A DNA stretch of 64,000 nucleotides from Nitzschia sp. DOCU1 (Eukaryota > Bacillariophyta > Bacillariophyceae > Bacillariales > Bacillariaceae), in NCBI GenBank assembly GCA_951394045.1, contig OX595987.1:1860001-1924000 (forward strand). The letters run 5' to 3'. Of the stretch, positions 31,310 to 40,395 are shown piece by piece. A program made the translations under genes and the position numbers. Within the stretch, counting starts at the first letter, position 1; each line of letters opens with the position of its first letter. Below the pieces are notes generated by a model. The model saw nothing but the letters and a program-made list of their open reading frames with translations. It was not told the origin of the DNA and did no database searches.

Positions 31310-31650
31310 GGCCCGACCTTCTACTAAAGTAAAGTGAAGTTGGCATACTAAAGTAGGTCCTGAGCGAGATAATTGAAATGCTTACTCCCGTTCTATGATA
31401 GCAAAATGTGTCGATCGACCAATCGGATGGGTCGTCTCGCTATACAACTAAGCCGATGGGTCTGGCATGCGATGCGTGGCACCCACAGACGCACTTGGAA
31501 CACGTGTCGACATGCAATAGCCACCATTTTTTGCTGCCGACGACCGACGACGATGGCATGTGGTCGGGGGAGATGCACACAAGGACAATTATTATTGCCG
31601 GTTCCGTAGCGATAGCCGCGTAGTTGACAATTACTCGTTCCTTTGAAACA
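31310..31650. other. Spacer between sufS and the MDP1 fusion gene
   Basis: Same-strand spacer; 3' flank of sufS and promoter of the next gene. No other feature seen. Confidence 0.5.
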
Positions 31651-33096
31651 ATGCAGAGAAGTTGTTCGTTGATTCTCCTGGCATGTTTTTGTCAATTCCC
31701 AGCCCTCTCGGCGTTCATGTTCGAACAATCGAAAGGAACCATGCGAAGAATGTCAAGCCGTCGCAAAGAAACTGCCATCGGGACGTTGCCCAAGTTGATT
31801 GTATTTGATCTTGATAATACTCTATGGACACCGGAACTCTATCAGCTTCGAAAATTACAAAGATCTAACACCACACCAAAAGCGGGTCAAGATGTCCATC
31901 TCATGCGTGGAAGTCGACGAATTTTGGAGGAACACATTCCCGCGTTACAGCAACAAGGAGTCCAGTTTGGTGTAGCATCGCGAACTAAAAGTGTCGAATG
32001 GGCGCATGCACTTCTTGCGCAGTTTGGGCTTCGTGACATGTTCACGTATGTACAAATTGTCCCAGGAAACAAGAGGCGACATTTTGAAGAAATCCAGAAG
32101 TCGAGTGGCCTCTCCTACGATTCCATGATCTTTTTCGACGATGCTCGAGACGGCAAATTCGGAAACTGTCAGCCGGTAGCGGAGATGGGTGTCCTTTCAG
32201 TTCATTGCCCGAAAGGGCTAGAGTCCGTCGATATTTTTATCAATGCCTTGGAACGATACAAAGAATGGGATCGAACCCCCGGTACCATTGTTGAAGCAGA
32301 TGGCACTCTCTCTGCGGCCACCAAGATATCAAAGGAGCGTCTAGTTGGTACCATCAAGCTGATCAACCCATACAAAAAGTTTGGCTTCATTCGCTACAGA
32401 GACGGACATAGCAAGGATATTTTCTTTCACTTTAGACATCTTGAAGACGAACCGGTAAAATATGGAGAAGGGGATAGTGTATCATTCGTCGCAATTCCCG
32501 ATCCAAAGAGTGGAAAGAAAATGGCTGCCAAGGTATCAATAGAGTCATCGGTTGACACTTCACAGATAGAATTGAAGTGCTTTTCGATGAACCAACCGTT
32601 TGCAGCCCTGTTGGCCAATGGATACAAGGATCTGGAAACACGAAATGGTACCATGTTTGAAAAATATGCTCCCGGCACAATAATGCTCCTGCATGTCGGC
32701 CAAAGAACATATCCAGACGGAGACAAGCACATTGAAGTGATGAAGCGGGGAGGTTTGGATGATGATGAAATTCAACAGCTCAAGTCGTTGCCAGCGGGGT
32801 TCGGCAAGGGCAATATCGTTGCAATTCTGGAGCTGGGACGGACGTTTGAGACGACGCTAGCGGAAAGAAGTGATCCTCGATTCGAGCGCCGAGTTGCGGC
32901 CTTTGGAGCCGACAGTGGCCAGCTAGCAACAGAAATCAAGAGAGTACAGTATCTGAAGCAACCAGTGAAAATGCCGGGGCAGCATGGGGTGTTCAAAGTC
33001 CGAGTCGAAAAAGAGGTAATTCCTGACGGATGGGACACCGACTTTAACACTGATCTACCCAAGGATGCCACACCATATGCTATGATCTCAGGGTAA
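31651..33096 (+). CDS. Plastid fusion of HAD phosphatase (MDP-1 type), cold-shock domain and ASCH domain
   Basis: One exon, 481 residues from the ATG at 31651. The start MQRSCSLILLACFCQFPALSAF is a signal peptide with LSAF plastid site. Domain 1 (about 45-200) is a magnesium-dependent phosphatase-1: nucleophile motif FDLDNTLW, motif II in FGVASRTKS, and motif IV in MIFFDDARDGKFGN. Domain 2 (about 230-295) is a cold-shock domain: GTIKLINPYKKFGFI is RNP1-like and DIFFHFRHLE is RNP2-like, both aromatic faces intact. Domain 3 (about 308-450) is ASCH: FSMNQPFAALLANGYKDLETR carries the signature G-x-K-x-x-E-x-R. Cold-shock and ASCH domains bind RNA or modified nucleosides, so the phosphatase is probably aimed at an RNA end or a modified nucleotide in the plastid. 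The combination is not one I know. Confidence 0.88.
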   Translation: MQRSCSLILLACFCQFPALSAFMFEQSKGTMRRMSSRRKETAIGTLPKLIVFDLDNTLWTPELYQLRKLQRSNTTPKAGQDVHLMRGSRRILEEHIPALQQQGVQFGVASRTKSVEWAHALLAQFGLRDMFTYVQIVPGNKRRHFEEIQKSSGLSYDSMIFFDDARDGKFGNCQPVAEMGVLSVHCPKGLESVDIFINALERYKEWDRTPGTIVEADGTLSAATKISKERLVGTIKLINPYKKFGFIRYRDGHSKDIFFHFRHLEDEPVKYGEGDSVSFVAIPDPKSGKKMAAKVSIESSVDTSQIELKCFSMNQPFAALLANGYKDLETRNGTMFEKYAPGTIMLLHVGQRTYPDGDKHIEVMKRGGLDDDEIQQLKSLPAGFGKGNIVAILELGRTFETTLAERSDPRFERRVAAFGADSGQLATEIKRVQYLKQPVKMPGQHGVFKVRVEKEVIPDGWDTDFNTDLPKDATPYAMISG

Positions 33097-33395
33097 AGTT
33101 GATGAAAAGCCCCCCGAATGGAGGCGTATCCTCTACTATTAGAGAAAATCATAGTAGCAGCATGTAGTTGTACATTTTGGAAACTGAAGGGAGGATATGG
33201 ATTGCGACATACTTATCGCTCGAATCGGTCAATTTGACTAAGGCGACCATTAAAATGGCGCGAAGTGATTGGATGCAAGAGCAAAGTGCGGTGATGGATT
33301 CGCATCATCGTGGCATCTTTCCTCGTCGTCGTCGTTGTTGTCGAGCAGTGCCCAGATGCACAAGCAGACCCTGAACAAAGTGGCATTTAACCATA

Positions 33396-34433
33396 ATGAA
33401 GTCCGCCTTAGCATTTCTCCTTTGTTGTCATGCAGCCCGCAGCTATTCGCCGCCGTCGAACGTAAATAACCCAAGGCGGTGCAGTTCACTTCTTGAAGCC
33501 AAAAGTTCGAAGAACGAGGCGATCGCCAACTTTCCTGTTTCGATTCGTGCGGCACTGCTTGAAAATGCGAAGAAACTTGATTCCGATCTGGCTGACGGGA
33601 AACCTAGAGGTGGTTACTCCCCGGCTGGTTGGTCCAACCGTTTGGGGACTGTATTGACCCCCGCATCTATCCCCGGAGTATACACTGCCGATCGCCCTTT
33701 CTACTGGAATAAGATTGACGTGGGATGCCGGATGACAGTAATTCAGCTGGATGGAGGGGATCTTTGGGTTCATTCCCCGGTGGGACTAGACGGTCAGCTG
33801 CGAGATGCCCTCGGGAAACTTGGGAAAGTAAAGTACGTGGTTTCACCAAACTACGAACATTTGAAGTATGCACCACAATGGTCTCAGGCGTATCCAGATG
33901 CCTTTATGTGGGGCTGCCCTGGACTTGCCGAGCGAATTCCAGAGATTAAATGGGCAGGCGAGATTCCATCTCATATTACTCGACCCGATGGGATGTCGCT
34001 AGAGAATTGTTGGGACTTTGAGACAATCTCGCCGCTGCATCTCGACATGGAAGTAAATCCGTTCACTGGAAAGCCATTCTTCAACGAGGTCATTTTCTAT
34101 CATGCACCTTCGAAGACTCTTATGACAACCGATCTTTATTGGAACTATCCGACTCCGGATGGCGTCCCCAACTCCCATCTCGGTGGTAGCGAATGGGAGC
34201 TTGCACCCGCAGTCGATGCCATTCCAATCGGATCTAGACTTTGGAAAAATGGCATGGATCAAGTGTACCTGCCCTTCTTCAAGAATTTCATGGTCAAGGA
34301 TCGGTCGCGATACGAAGAGATTGTTAGAGTTATTCTTGATGAATGGGATATTGAAACCGTGATACCGGCTCACGGTGATATCATTCGAGGGAAGGAACTC
34401 ATTCGATCGGTTCTAAGCAAGCACTTAAGGTAG
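33396..34433 (+). CDS. DUF4336 family protein, probably plastid
   Basis: One exon, 345 residues, good ATG. The first 20 residues are a signal peptide ending ARSYSPP, an ASAFAP variant with Tyr in place of Phe, which diatoms tolerate. The body has the DUF4336 hallmarks: DLWVHSPVGLDGQLRDAL, YVVSPNYEHLKYA, PDAFMWGCPGL, and the C-terminal VIPAHGDIIRG. The family looks like a metallo-beta-lactamase-type fold (HxxH-poor here, with a late HGD) and is found in plants, algae and bacteria; its reaction is not known. It lies 300 bases after the MDP1 fusion gene on the same strand. Confidence 0.85.
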   Translation: MKSALAFLLCCHAARSYSPPSNVNNPRRCSSLLEAKSSKNEAIANFPVSIRAALLENAKKLDSDLADGKPRGGYSPAGWSNRLGTVLTPASIPGVYTADRPFYWNKIDVGCRMTVIQLDGGDLWVHSPVGLDGQLRDALGKLGKVKYVVSPNYEHLKYAPQWSQAYPDAFMWGCPGLAERIPEIKWAGEIPSHITRPDGMSLENCWDFETISPLHLDMEVNPFTGKPFFNEVIFYHAPSKTLMTTDLYWNYPTPDGVPNSHLGGSEWELAPAVDAIPIGSRLWKNGMDQVYLPFFKNFMVKDRSRYEEIVRVILDEWDIETVIPAHGDIIRGKELIRSVLSKHLR

Positions 34434-34515
34434 AACAATGTTTGTCTAATCGTTCTTTGAAGTTTAGACAGCCTATAATTCCATGCATTCACATGAAGCC
34501 TTCTTCAGTGACCGA

Positions 34516-35433
34516 TTACCAATCGGCAGTACCTTCGAACTGGTTCGAGTTCGCTGGAGTAATCCCCTTGGTGGCAAGCAACTTACCAAGAGGAGAATCT
34601 ACCTTAATCTTTCCACTCATGAATGGGTAGAACTTTCCTGGAGGGCCTGGGTTCTTTGTAAGCTCCTCCTTGACAATTCCCTCAATGACTTCCCGTCCGT
34701 GAGCAATAGAGTATACCTTATCGGCAACCTTGGCAGGGACAACAACAACTCCATCCTGGTCGCCAATGATCGCATCGCCGGGACGAACGACTGTGCCGCT
34801 AAGACTGACGATACCATTGCACTCCCAAGGTTGCATGGCAGCAGGCCCTTGGCGCGCCGTTGTCGAATAGGAGAAGCAAGGGAATCCATAGTTAATGATC
34901 TCGTCCGTGTCGCGAACACTGCCATCAGTGACAAGTCCACCAATCGCCAGCTGTTTCAAACGAAGGAATTTGATGTCACCACCAACACTCTCCCAAGGGC
35001 CGACACTAGACATGACAAGAACCTGCATTAATCATGCCACCATGATTAGAAAACCAAGAGCGACTCCTACGCTAGATCCTTTCACATAGCAACCTACCTC
35101 ATTGGGCCCGCACAATTCAAACGCTTCGTATTCAGGAGAGTTACCACCAGGGGGCTTGTCGGCGGCAATGTCGGGTCGGGCTGGGACAAATCTCAACGTA
35201 ACAGCGCGCCCAACACACTTCATGCCAGGCGCAAGGGGCCGAGCTCCGTCGATCTGAGCTGAAGGCCACCCCATCACCCAAAGACCGTCGACCAGGGCTT
35301 GGGTGGATAGCGAGCCCAGCTTCTTGAGCTGTTCATCCGTAACTGACCCTCCGCTTGCAGGACCCGTCGCGAAAGCTCGCAGCAGAGTTGGTCGGATGGC
35401 AGAAGTGGCTTGGCGGAAAGTAGATGACAACAT
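34516..35433 (-). CDS. RraA-like protein / HMG aldolase family, probably mitochondrial
   Basis: Two exons, 35433-35098 and 35022-34516; 280 residues. The start MLSSTFRQATSAIRPTLLRAFATG is an amphipathic mitochondrial-type presequence; an earlier in-frame ATG at 35520 would add 29 residues. The fold is the RraA/4-hydroxy-4-methyl-2-oxoglutarate aldolase type: LSTQALVDGLW, the metal and substrate site LVTDGSVRDTDEI, and the family signature GDQDGVVVVP. Known members split HMG or related oxo acids to pyruvate or decarboxylate oxaloacetate with a divalent metal; bacterial RraA instead inhibits RNase E and lacks the aldolase residues. The presence of the G-x-R-D motif favours an enzyme. Substrate not determinable from sequence. 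Confidence 0.8.
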
Positions 35434-36128
35434 GGCGATTGATCGATTGAATCCTTGATGGAAATGATGTTTCAAAGGAAAAGATTGTGATGCTGGGTCC
35501 AAGGAGTTGACGAGGACCATTTGATTGAACCAACGATAAAGCGTCCCGATAACTTGACAACGTCATCGATCTGCATTGACATGAGGAGGATCCATCGCGC
35601 GCGCTCATCACGTCACGCAGGGATAATAAGTAAGTAGCTTACCTGCTATGTACACAACGCTATAGGATACCGTACATGGTGAATACCGACGCACGGACGG
35701 TTCTTACAATTTTCCCGCCATCCAAAATGTGCATTGCACGCTTGCGAAGTACAATTCTACGTCTGATTCTTACTACTGAATGAATTTTATATATTCAGAC
35801 ATGAATATTATATTAGATTGTTCGTTTCCGTTGCGTAGTTTGCCGGTATCTTTGTGCCGAGGAGGTGGCCAGCGCCAGGTCAAATTTCTACGGGATACAC
35901 GACGAATACCGAATCGATCTTTCTTTTTACATCTCGACAACCACAACCAATGGAGAACTGGAGAGTCTCTTGTTGATTGCCTTATTGTTTACCTTCGTTG
36001 CCGTCGTAAAGGGACAGTCGATCCGCTTCTTTGTCTTCATTTACGTCCAAGGAACACCATTTACCAGCGATCGTGACAGAAGTGAGCGCCAGAATCTGAG
36101 CCTAGACGATATCGATACATGCATCAGG
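35434..36128. promoter_or_regulatory. Divergent promoter region, RraA-like and four-repeat membrane gene
   Basis: An E2F-type TTTTCCCGCC lies at 35710-35719 and an ACGTCAC half-site near 35609. A frame in phase with the next gene is open from 35865 but lacks an ATG until 36129; it includes a hydrophobic stretch, so a missed upstream exon is possible. Confidence 0.4.
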
Positions 36129-38735
36129 ATGGTTCATTTCGAGGATGGCACTGACCAGCATATCCCCGAGGCATCCACCGGCCGCCGCCCCTTGCATGTT
36201 GACGGGGATGAAGAATTAGGGATTCGGCTCTCGCCGAGTGAAGCAAATGTTCTTAGGGGCTCCAAATCAATAGAATCGTTCGAGGTCGGTTCGGGGGCAC
36301 CTTCTTCGATTGGGCACTACAGCACATTGGAAGCCCCCAACTTTGGGCAATTTCAGATGCTCATCGCTTCTCTTTTGCTTACAACGGCATTGGCTGTGGG
36401 TTCCGCCTTAGATGCCAGGAATGAATGCATCAATCAAGAAATGTACACGTGGATGTTAAATCTTATGGATGACAATGTGGAGGACTGGACCAATCAATAC
36501 TCGCACGACGATTATTATGCCGACTTCCTCAGCCAGGAAGGAAGGGCGGAGTGCCTCGACATGTTCAAATTTGTGATTATCCCTGTTGGTGCCTGCACTT
36601 TGGTATTTGGAGTTCTTTCGCTTTTTATTATCAATCGTCATGTCGCGTACCTCGAGACGCTTGCTGAATTCTTCCACCCTTCACACATGGGCGCACTCCT
36701 CCGTTTGCTCGCCCCCCTGGTGGCGACGCTTGCGGTTTGGACATACGCAATCTTCTCTATCATGCTCAAACCAAAGGTCAACCCCAGCCTGTACAAGCAA
36801 AATCCGTTCAAGAGCCTTGCAGCTGTAGATCAAATGGGCAAAATTGGTGACAATGCCAACTTATACTATCTCGCATGGATGTGTCAGGCGTTGATTATGA
36901 TTTTGGTGTATCAGGTGATGGTAGAATGCATTCGGCGTTTCCGACGGAGAAGCGAGCAACCACATGTTATTGAGGAAAGCCTGAGCTTCACGGACCACAT
37001 TACGATACATGAACAAATTCAGACCATGCTTTCCTACACTTCGGCGAAACGACTTGCGTCTATGTACAAGATCAGGCGGAAGAAATGGTATCAATTCATG
37101 CTCCATTTGCGAGCTAGAAGCGGCTTCTGGGTTGCTGCCTTTGTTGCATCGGTGATTTTGTTTGCGAGTTCGGCATATGTCTTTGTCCAAGTCTTGGTTA
37201 CGCTGGCGAACTCTATTTCGGGTGGTTCCGACTTTCGATATAAAGATGTTTGCGCCATCGTTCGGGGGTCGGATCAATTACCGGAGGAGTTTTGTATGCG
37301 TACCTCCTTTGCTGTACTGGCTGGTGGAATGGCGTCGGCACTTTGTTTGATCGCAATGATCATGCACATTCTTGTCCGTCGCCGAGCTGCAGCGAACGAA
37401 GACAAGCATAATAGCTGCACCGTCATGGATACCCAGGTTTTCCCGGGAGCCATGGACCCCGACACAACTCAATTCCTTCTCGGCATTGAGTTTCTTCTCT
37501 CCTTTTGTCTTTCGGTTCTATTGGGTGTTAACGCAGTCTCGGCCACTGGGGTGCAAGGCCCAGCTGCCACCGTGGGAAACTTGTATTATGCCAGTTGGTG
37601 CAGCTTCCTTCTCTGTCTTCGGATATCCTTGGGCTGTCTGGAAGAAATATATCATGTTCGTAGCCCACTTTCTGAAGCAAAGGGCGAAACAGGGTCATTA
37701 TCCAATTCTCGGAAAGGACCGACATCACAAGCCTCATCGATCAGTGGCTCCGAAATATCCCTCGACATGACATTTTACCGAAAGATGGCGAAGAAGGAAC
37801 GCTCCACCCGCCTGAGGCGATATTTCTTCCTTTCTATCTTCTCCGCGGTCTGTTTCGCTTCGGCATGGGATGCTGCCTACAATCAAGATGCGGAATGGTC
37901 GAAGGAGCAAAAGTTTGTCATCGTTGCTCCTGCCTCCATGGCTGCTGTGTCGACCATCATGTTCCTGCTCTGTCTTAAGCCGCAGTCTTACGCAGTTGTT
38001 TCCCATCTTTGGTGTGGCGGCCTGATGTCAATTGTCTGCTTTGTCGTATGGTTGGTCGATTTAATCATCACGATGCATAGCGAAGACTCTTGGGCCGTTA
38101 ACAGCATTGGGGAAATGAAGCTCGCGAATCTGTATTACTTTTCCTGGGCCGCCATTCTTGCCGCTGCTCTACAGATGATTTCATACATAAAGCCACTCTT
38201 TGGTGAAAAATCCAAGGATGCTATGTTCCTTGTGTGGGCGGGGATGGTTAAGGTCTGCATGGTGATCCTGGGTGCTTCATCGCACGTTTGGTACAATATT
38301 GCCGAGACGTGCAACAGCGACGACATAGAGGGGGGGGAGCAAATATTCTGCTCGAGAACTAGATTTGCGCAGCTTGTAGCTGTTGTGGGTGTCATTTCCG
38401 GCTGGTCTGTGATGGGATCACGGATTCTGGGCTGTTCCATCTCCGGTAAGACCAGAAGTCGTGTGGAGGGAGTTCTATCCATCATGCTTGTGGGAGTCTT
38501 CGGGGTAGCCGTGGCTCTCATCACTAGCATCGGCGGACCTGGCCAATCAGTTGGAGATCTCTACTATTCCACATGGCTATCCTTCTGGGTATCGATGGGG
38601 ATTTTTGTGAGCTGTTTCGATCAAATGAAGCAGGAAGAGTTGGCAGCCGAGGCTGCTCGGTCTCGCACCGAGAACGATGAGACTCGTTATGTCGACATGG
38701 CTGCACTAGACGAAACAAATGAAATCATTACATAG
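36129..38735 (+). CDS. Large polytopic membrane protein with four internal repeats
   Basis: One exon, 868 residues from the first in-frame ATG. After about 75 polar residues come some sixteen hydrophobic segments, arranged as four units of four. Each unit ends with a loop and a segment carrying the same motif: NLYYLAWMCQALI, NLYYASWCSFLL, NLYYFSWAAILA and DLYYSTWLSFWV. The units are preceded by a cysteine-containing loop and a hydrophobic segment often with a VGxxS or AVVG pattern. Basic clusters (RRFRRRSE, VRRRAA) lie in the loops between units. No known transporter or receptor motif was recognised. The frame is open upstream to 35865 in the same phase and includes a hydrophobic stretch, so a longer protein cannot be excluded. 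Divergent from the RraA-like gene. Confidence 0.8.
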   Translation: MVHFEDGTDQHIPEASTGRRPLHVDGDEELGIRLSPSEANVLRGSKSIESFEVGSGAPSSIGHYSTLEAPNFGQFQMLIASLLLTTALAVGSALDARNECINQEMYTWMLNLMDDNVEDWTNQYSHDDYYADFLSQEGRAECLDMFKFVIIPVGACTLVFGVLSLFIINRHVAYLETLAEFFHPSHMGALLRLLAPLVATLAVWTYAIFSIMLKPKVNPSLYKQNPFKSLAAVDQMGKIGDNANLYYLAWMCQALIMILVYQVMVECIRRFRRRSEQPHVIEESLSFTDHITIHEQIQTMLSYTSAKRLASMYKIRRKKWYQFMLHLRARSGFWVAAFVASVILFASSAYVFVQVLVTLANSISGGSDFRYKDVCAIVRGSDQLPEEFCMRTSFAVLAGGMASALCLIAMIMHILVRRRAAANEDKHNSCTVMDTQVFPGAMDPDTTQFLLGIEFLLSFCLSVLLGVNAVSATGVQGPAATVGNLYYASWCSFLLCLRISLGCLEEIYHVRSPLSEAKGETGSLSNSRKGPTSQASSISGSEISLDMTFYRKMAKKERSTRLRRYFFLSIFSAVCFASAWDAAYNQDAEWSKEQKFVIVAPASMAAVSTIMFLLCLKPQSYAVVSHLWCGGLMSIVCFVVWLVDLIITMHSEDSWAVNSIGEMKLANLYYFSWAAILAAALQMISYIKPLFGEKSKDAMFLVWAGMVKVCMVILGASSHVWYNIAETCNSDDIEGGEQIFCSRTRFAQLVAVVGVISGWSVMGSRILGCSISGKTRSRVEGVLSIMLVGVFGVAVALITSIGGPGQSVGDLYYSTWLSFWVSMGIFVSCFDQMKQEELAAEAARSRTENDETRYVDMAALDETNEIIT

Positions 38736-39000
38736 AAACGATTAAAAGTGGCATGTTCTGGTCTCGTTTTTTGCCGATTTTGCACGACCTTTATTAGTCC
38801 CGGGACAATTCATTTGAGACCTAACGGGAATAATACAGCACGGAGATATGAGTACCTGAAATATGTGAATATTATCAGTCTCTTTTATAGCTATCAAACT
38901 TCTGAAGGCTAAATTATTGGCGCCATATAGATCTTCCATTTGGTCGCGAAGGCCAACTTAGAAATTGAACCTGTTGGTGACAATAGACCAAACATACCGT

Positions 39001-39768
39001 TTACTTCTTGCGCTTAAGAGGTCCAACTTTCTTCACGTTGGCAATTACTTTTGCTGCATTTTTGGCGATGGTGTCGAAGTCGCCGGCGGCAATGGCGGCT
39101 TGGTCGAAAAGGGGCGCGACAAGGCCGATAGAGGCAGCGCCGTTGCTCAAGTATTCGCCGGCATTATCCAAATCGACTCCGGAAGTGGGGTTGATTTGGA
39201 GGAATGGAAGGGCAGAGCTTACGGCCTTGACCCACATGGGTCCTCCCGCAACCCCAGGGAAGAGCTTCTGCAGAGGAGCGCCGTGTCGGTAAGCATTGAC
39301 CATTTCGGTTGGGGTCTGGCAACCAGGAGCAATAACAATGTTTCGATCCCTGCACCACTCGATGACGTCGGGGAGCATGACAGGAGTAATGATGAATTCG
39401 GCGCCGGCCTCCATGGCGTTTGCGGCATCTTGAGGGGAAAGAATTGTTCCGCAACCGACCATAACGTCTCCATCATACTTAGCGCGGAAATCCGCAAGGT
39501 GCTGCAGGCAATCAGGAGTCGTGAGTGTGAATTCTACGATCTTGAAACCACCATCAATCGCGGCTTGCATTGCTTTGGGGCAAGCCGCCGAGGTGGGGGT
39601 TCGAAGAACAGCGCATGCACGATCACGAGCGAAGCGGTCAAGGACAGATTCGTAGTTGTCACGAGTTTGTTCATAGTCAAGGCCGCCAGCAACGGCGGCC
39701 GTGGACTTGGAACGAGTGTTGTTCGCAGCACGGACAATGGTTCGAGTGGCAGCAAGTCGAAGAGACAT
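39001..39768 (-). CDS. KDPG aldolase, probably mitochondrial
   Basis: One exon, 255 residues. The start MSLRLAATRTIVRAANNTRSK is rich in Arg, Ser and Ala without acids, a mitochondrial presequence. The barrel has the class I KDPG/KHG aldolase residues: catalytic glutamate in IVEFTLTTP, VGCGTILSP, FIITPVMLPDVI, and the Schiff-base lysine in LQKLFPG, then PFLQINPTSGVDLDN for phosphate binding. The enzyme splits 2-keto-3-deoxy-6-phosphogluconate to pyruvate and glyceraldehyde 3-phosphate, the last step of the Entner-Doudoroff pathway, reported for diatom mitochondria. Its upstream region holds two perfect TGACGTCA sites. A long open frame on the opposite strand is a shadow. Confidence 0.93.
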   Translation of the reverse strand: MSLRLAATRTIVRAANNTRSKSTAAVAGGLDYEQTRDNYESVLDRFARDRACAVLRTPTSAACPKAMQAAIDGGFKIVEFTLTTPDCLQHLADFRAKYDGDVMVGCGTILSPQDAANAMEAGAEFIITPVMLPDVIEWCRDRNIVIAPGCQTPTEMVNAYRHGAPLQKLFPGVAGGPMWVKAVSSALPFLQINPTSGVDLDNAGEYLSNGAASIGLVAPLFDQAAIAAGDFDTIAKNAAKVIANVKKVGPLKRKK

Positions 39769-40395
39769 ATTGGGGACAACGGTATCAAATATAAAAACCT
39801 AGGACGAAAATGAAAGGCTATCCTGTCGAGTCGTTTGTGGGAAGAGCGAAAAGTCAACAAAATGATTGATGGAAGAAGTTCAACGTTGGCCGAATGAATC
39901 GACAGGCGGAAACAAAGATACCTACCAATGAAGAGTGAGCCACGTCATTCATCGACAGACGAATCTCGTCTTTCCTATTGGGTAATGCCTGTTTGTTGAC
40001 GTCAGAACATCCGAATGGTGTTCTCGAAGTGACGTCACGATCCTTTGCTGCTTCGCCACACCAACCCACCTCAAACGCTTGACGGATGGACGGCCGGTGG
40101 CGGGCAGACCGCCATTGAGACACAGTAAATAAGATAAGTCGGTTTGGAGGCGTTAAGTCTGCATGTTCCCGCGCGCGGTCACAAGGCGGCTCGGCGGATG
40201 ACCGTCTCATGTCGCTGTGCCTCCACTTCACAAGCAAGATTGGGTGGATGGACGAGCCAGCCCCAGTTCCGAGTTATGATCGGTTGAGTTAGATATTTCG
40301 GCTCAACTCATTCAAAAGAAATTACTGCCAAGCAACGGACGTCTTCGTTGACAGATCCCTCTAAGGCGATAGCTGAAACAACTTAGATAGCAACC
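39769..40395. promoter_or_regulatory. Divergent promoter with paired CRE/bZIP sites
   Basis: Two perfect palindromes TGACGTCA lie at 39997-40004 and 40030-40037, 33 bases apart, with a third half-site ACGTCA at 39942-39947. Between them is an inverted repeat, GAACA then TGTTC. They sit 230-270 bases upstream of the KDPG aldolase start and about 360-400 bases upstream of the secreted-protein start at 40396. TGACGT-type elements are the known CO2/cAMP-responsive sites of a diatom carbonic anhydrase promoter. Confidence 0.55.

Noticed and set aside
38965..39813. 282-codon open frame opposite KDPG aldolase
   Set aside because: Shadow of the aldolase; Gly/Arg/Ser-rich without family features.
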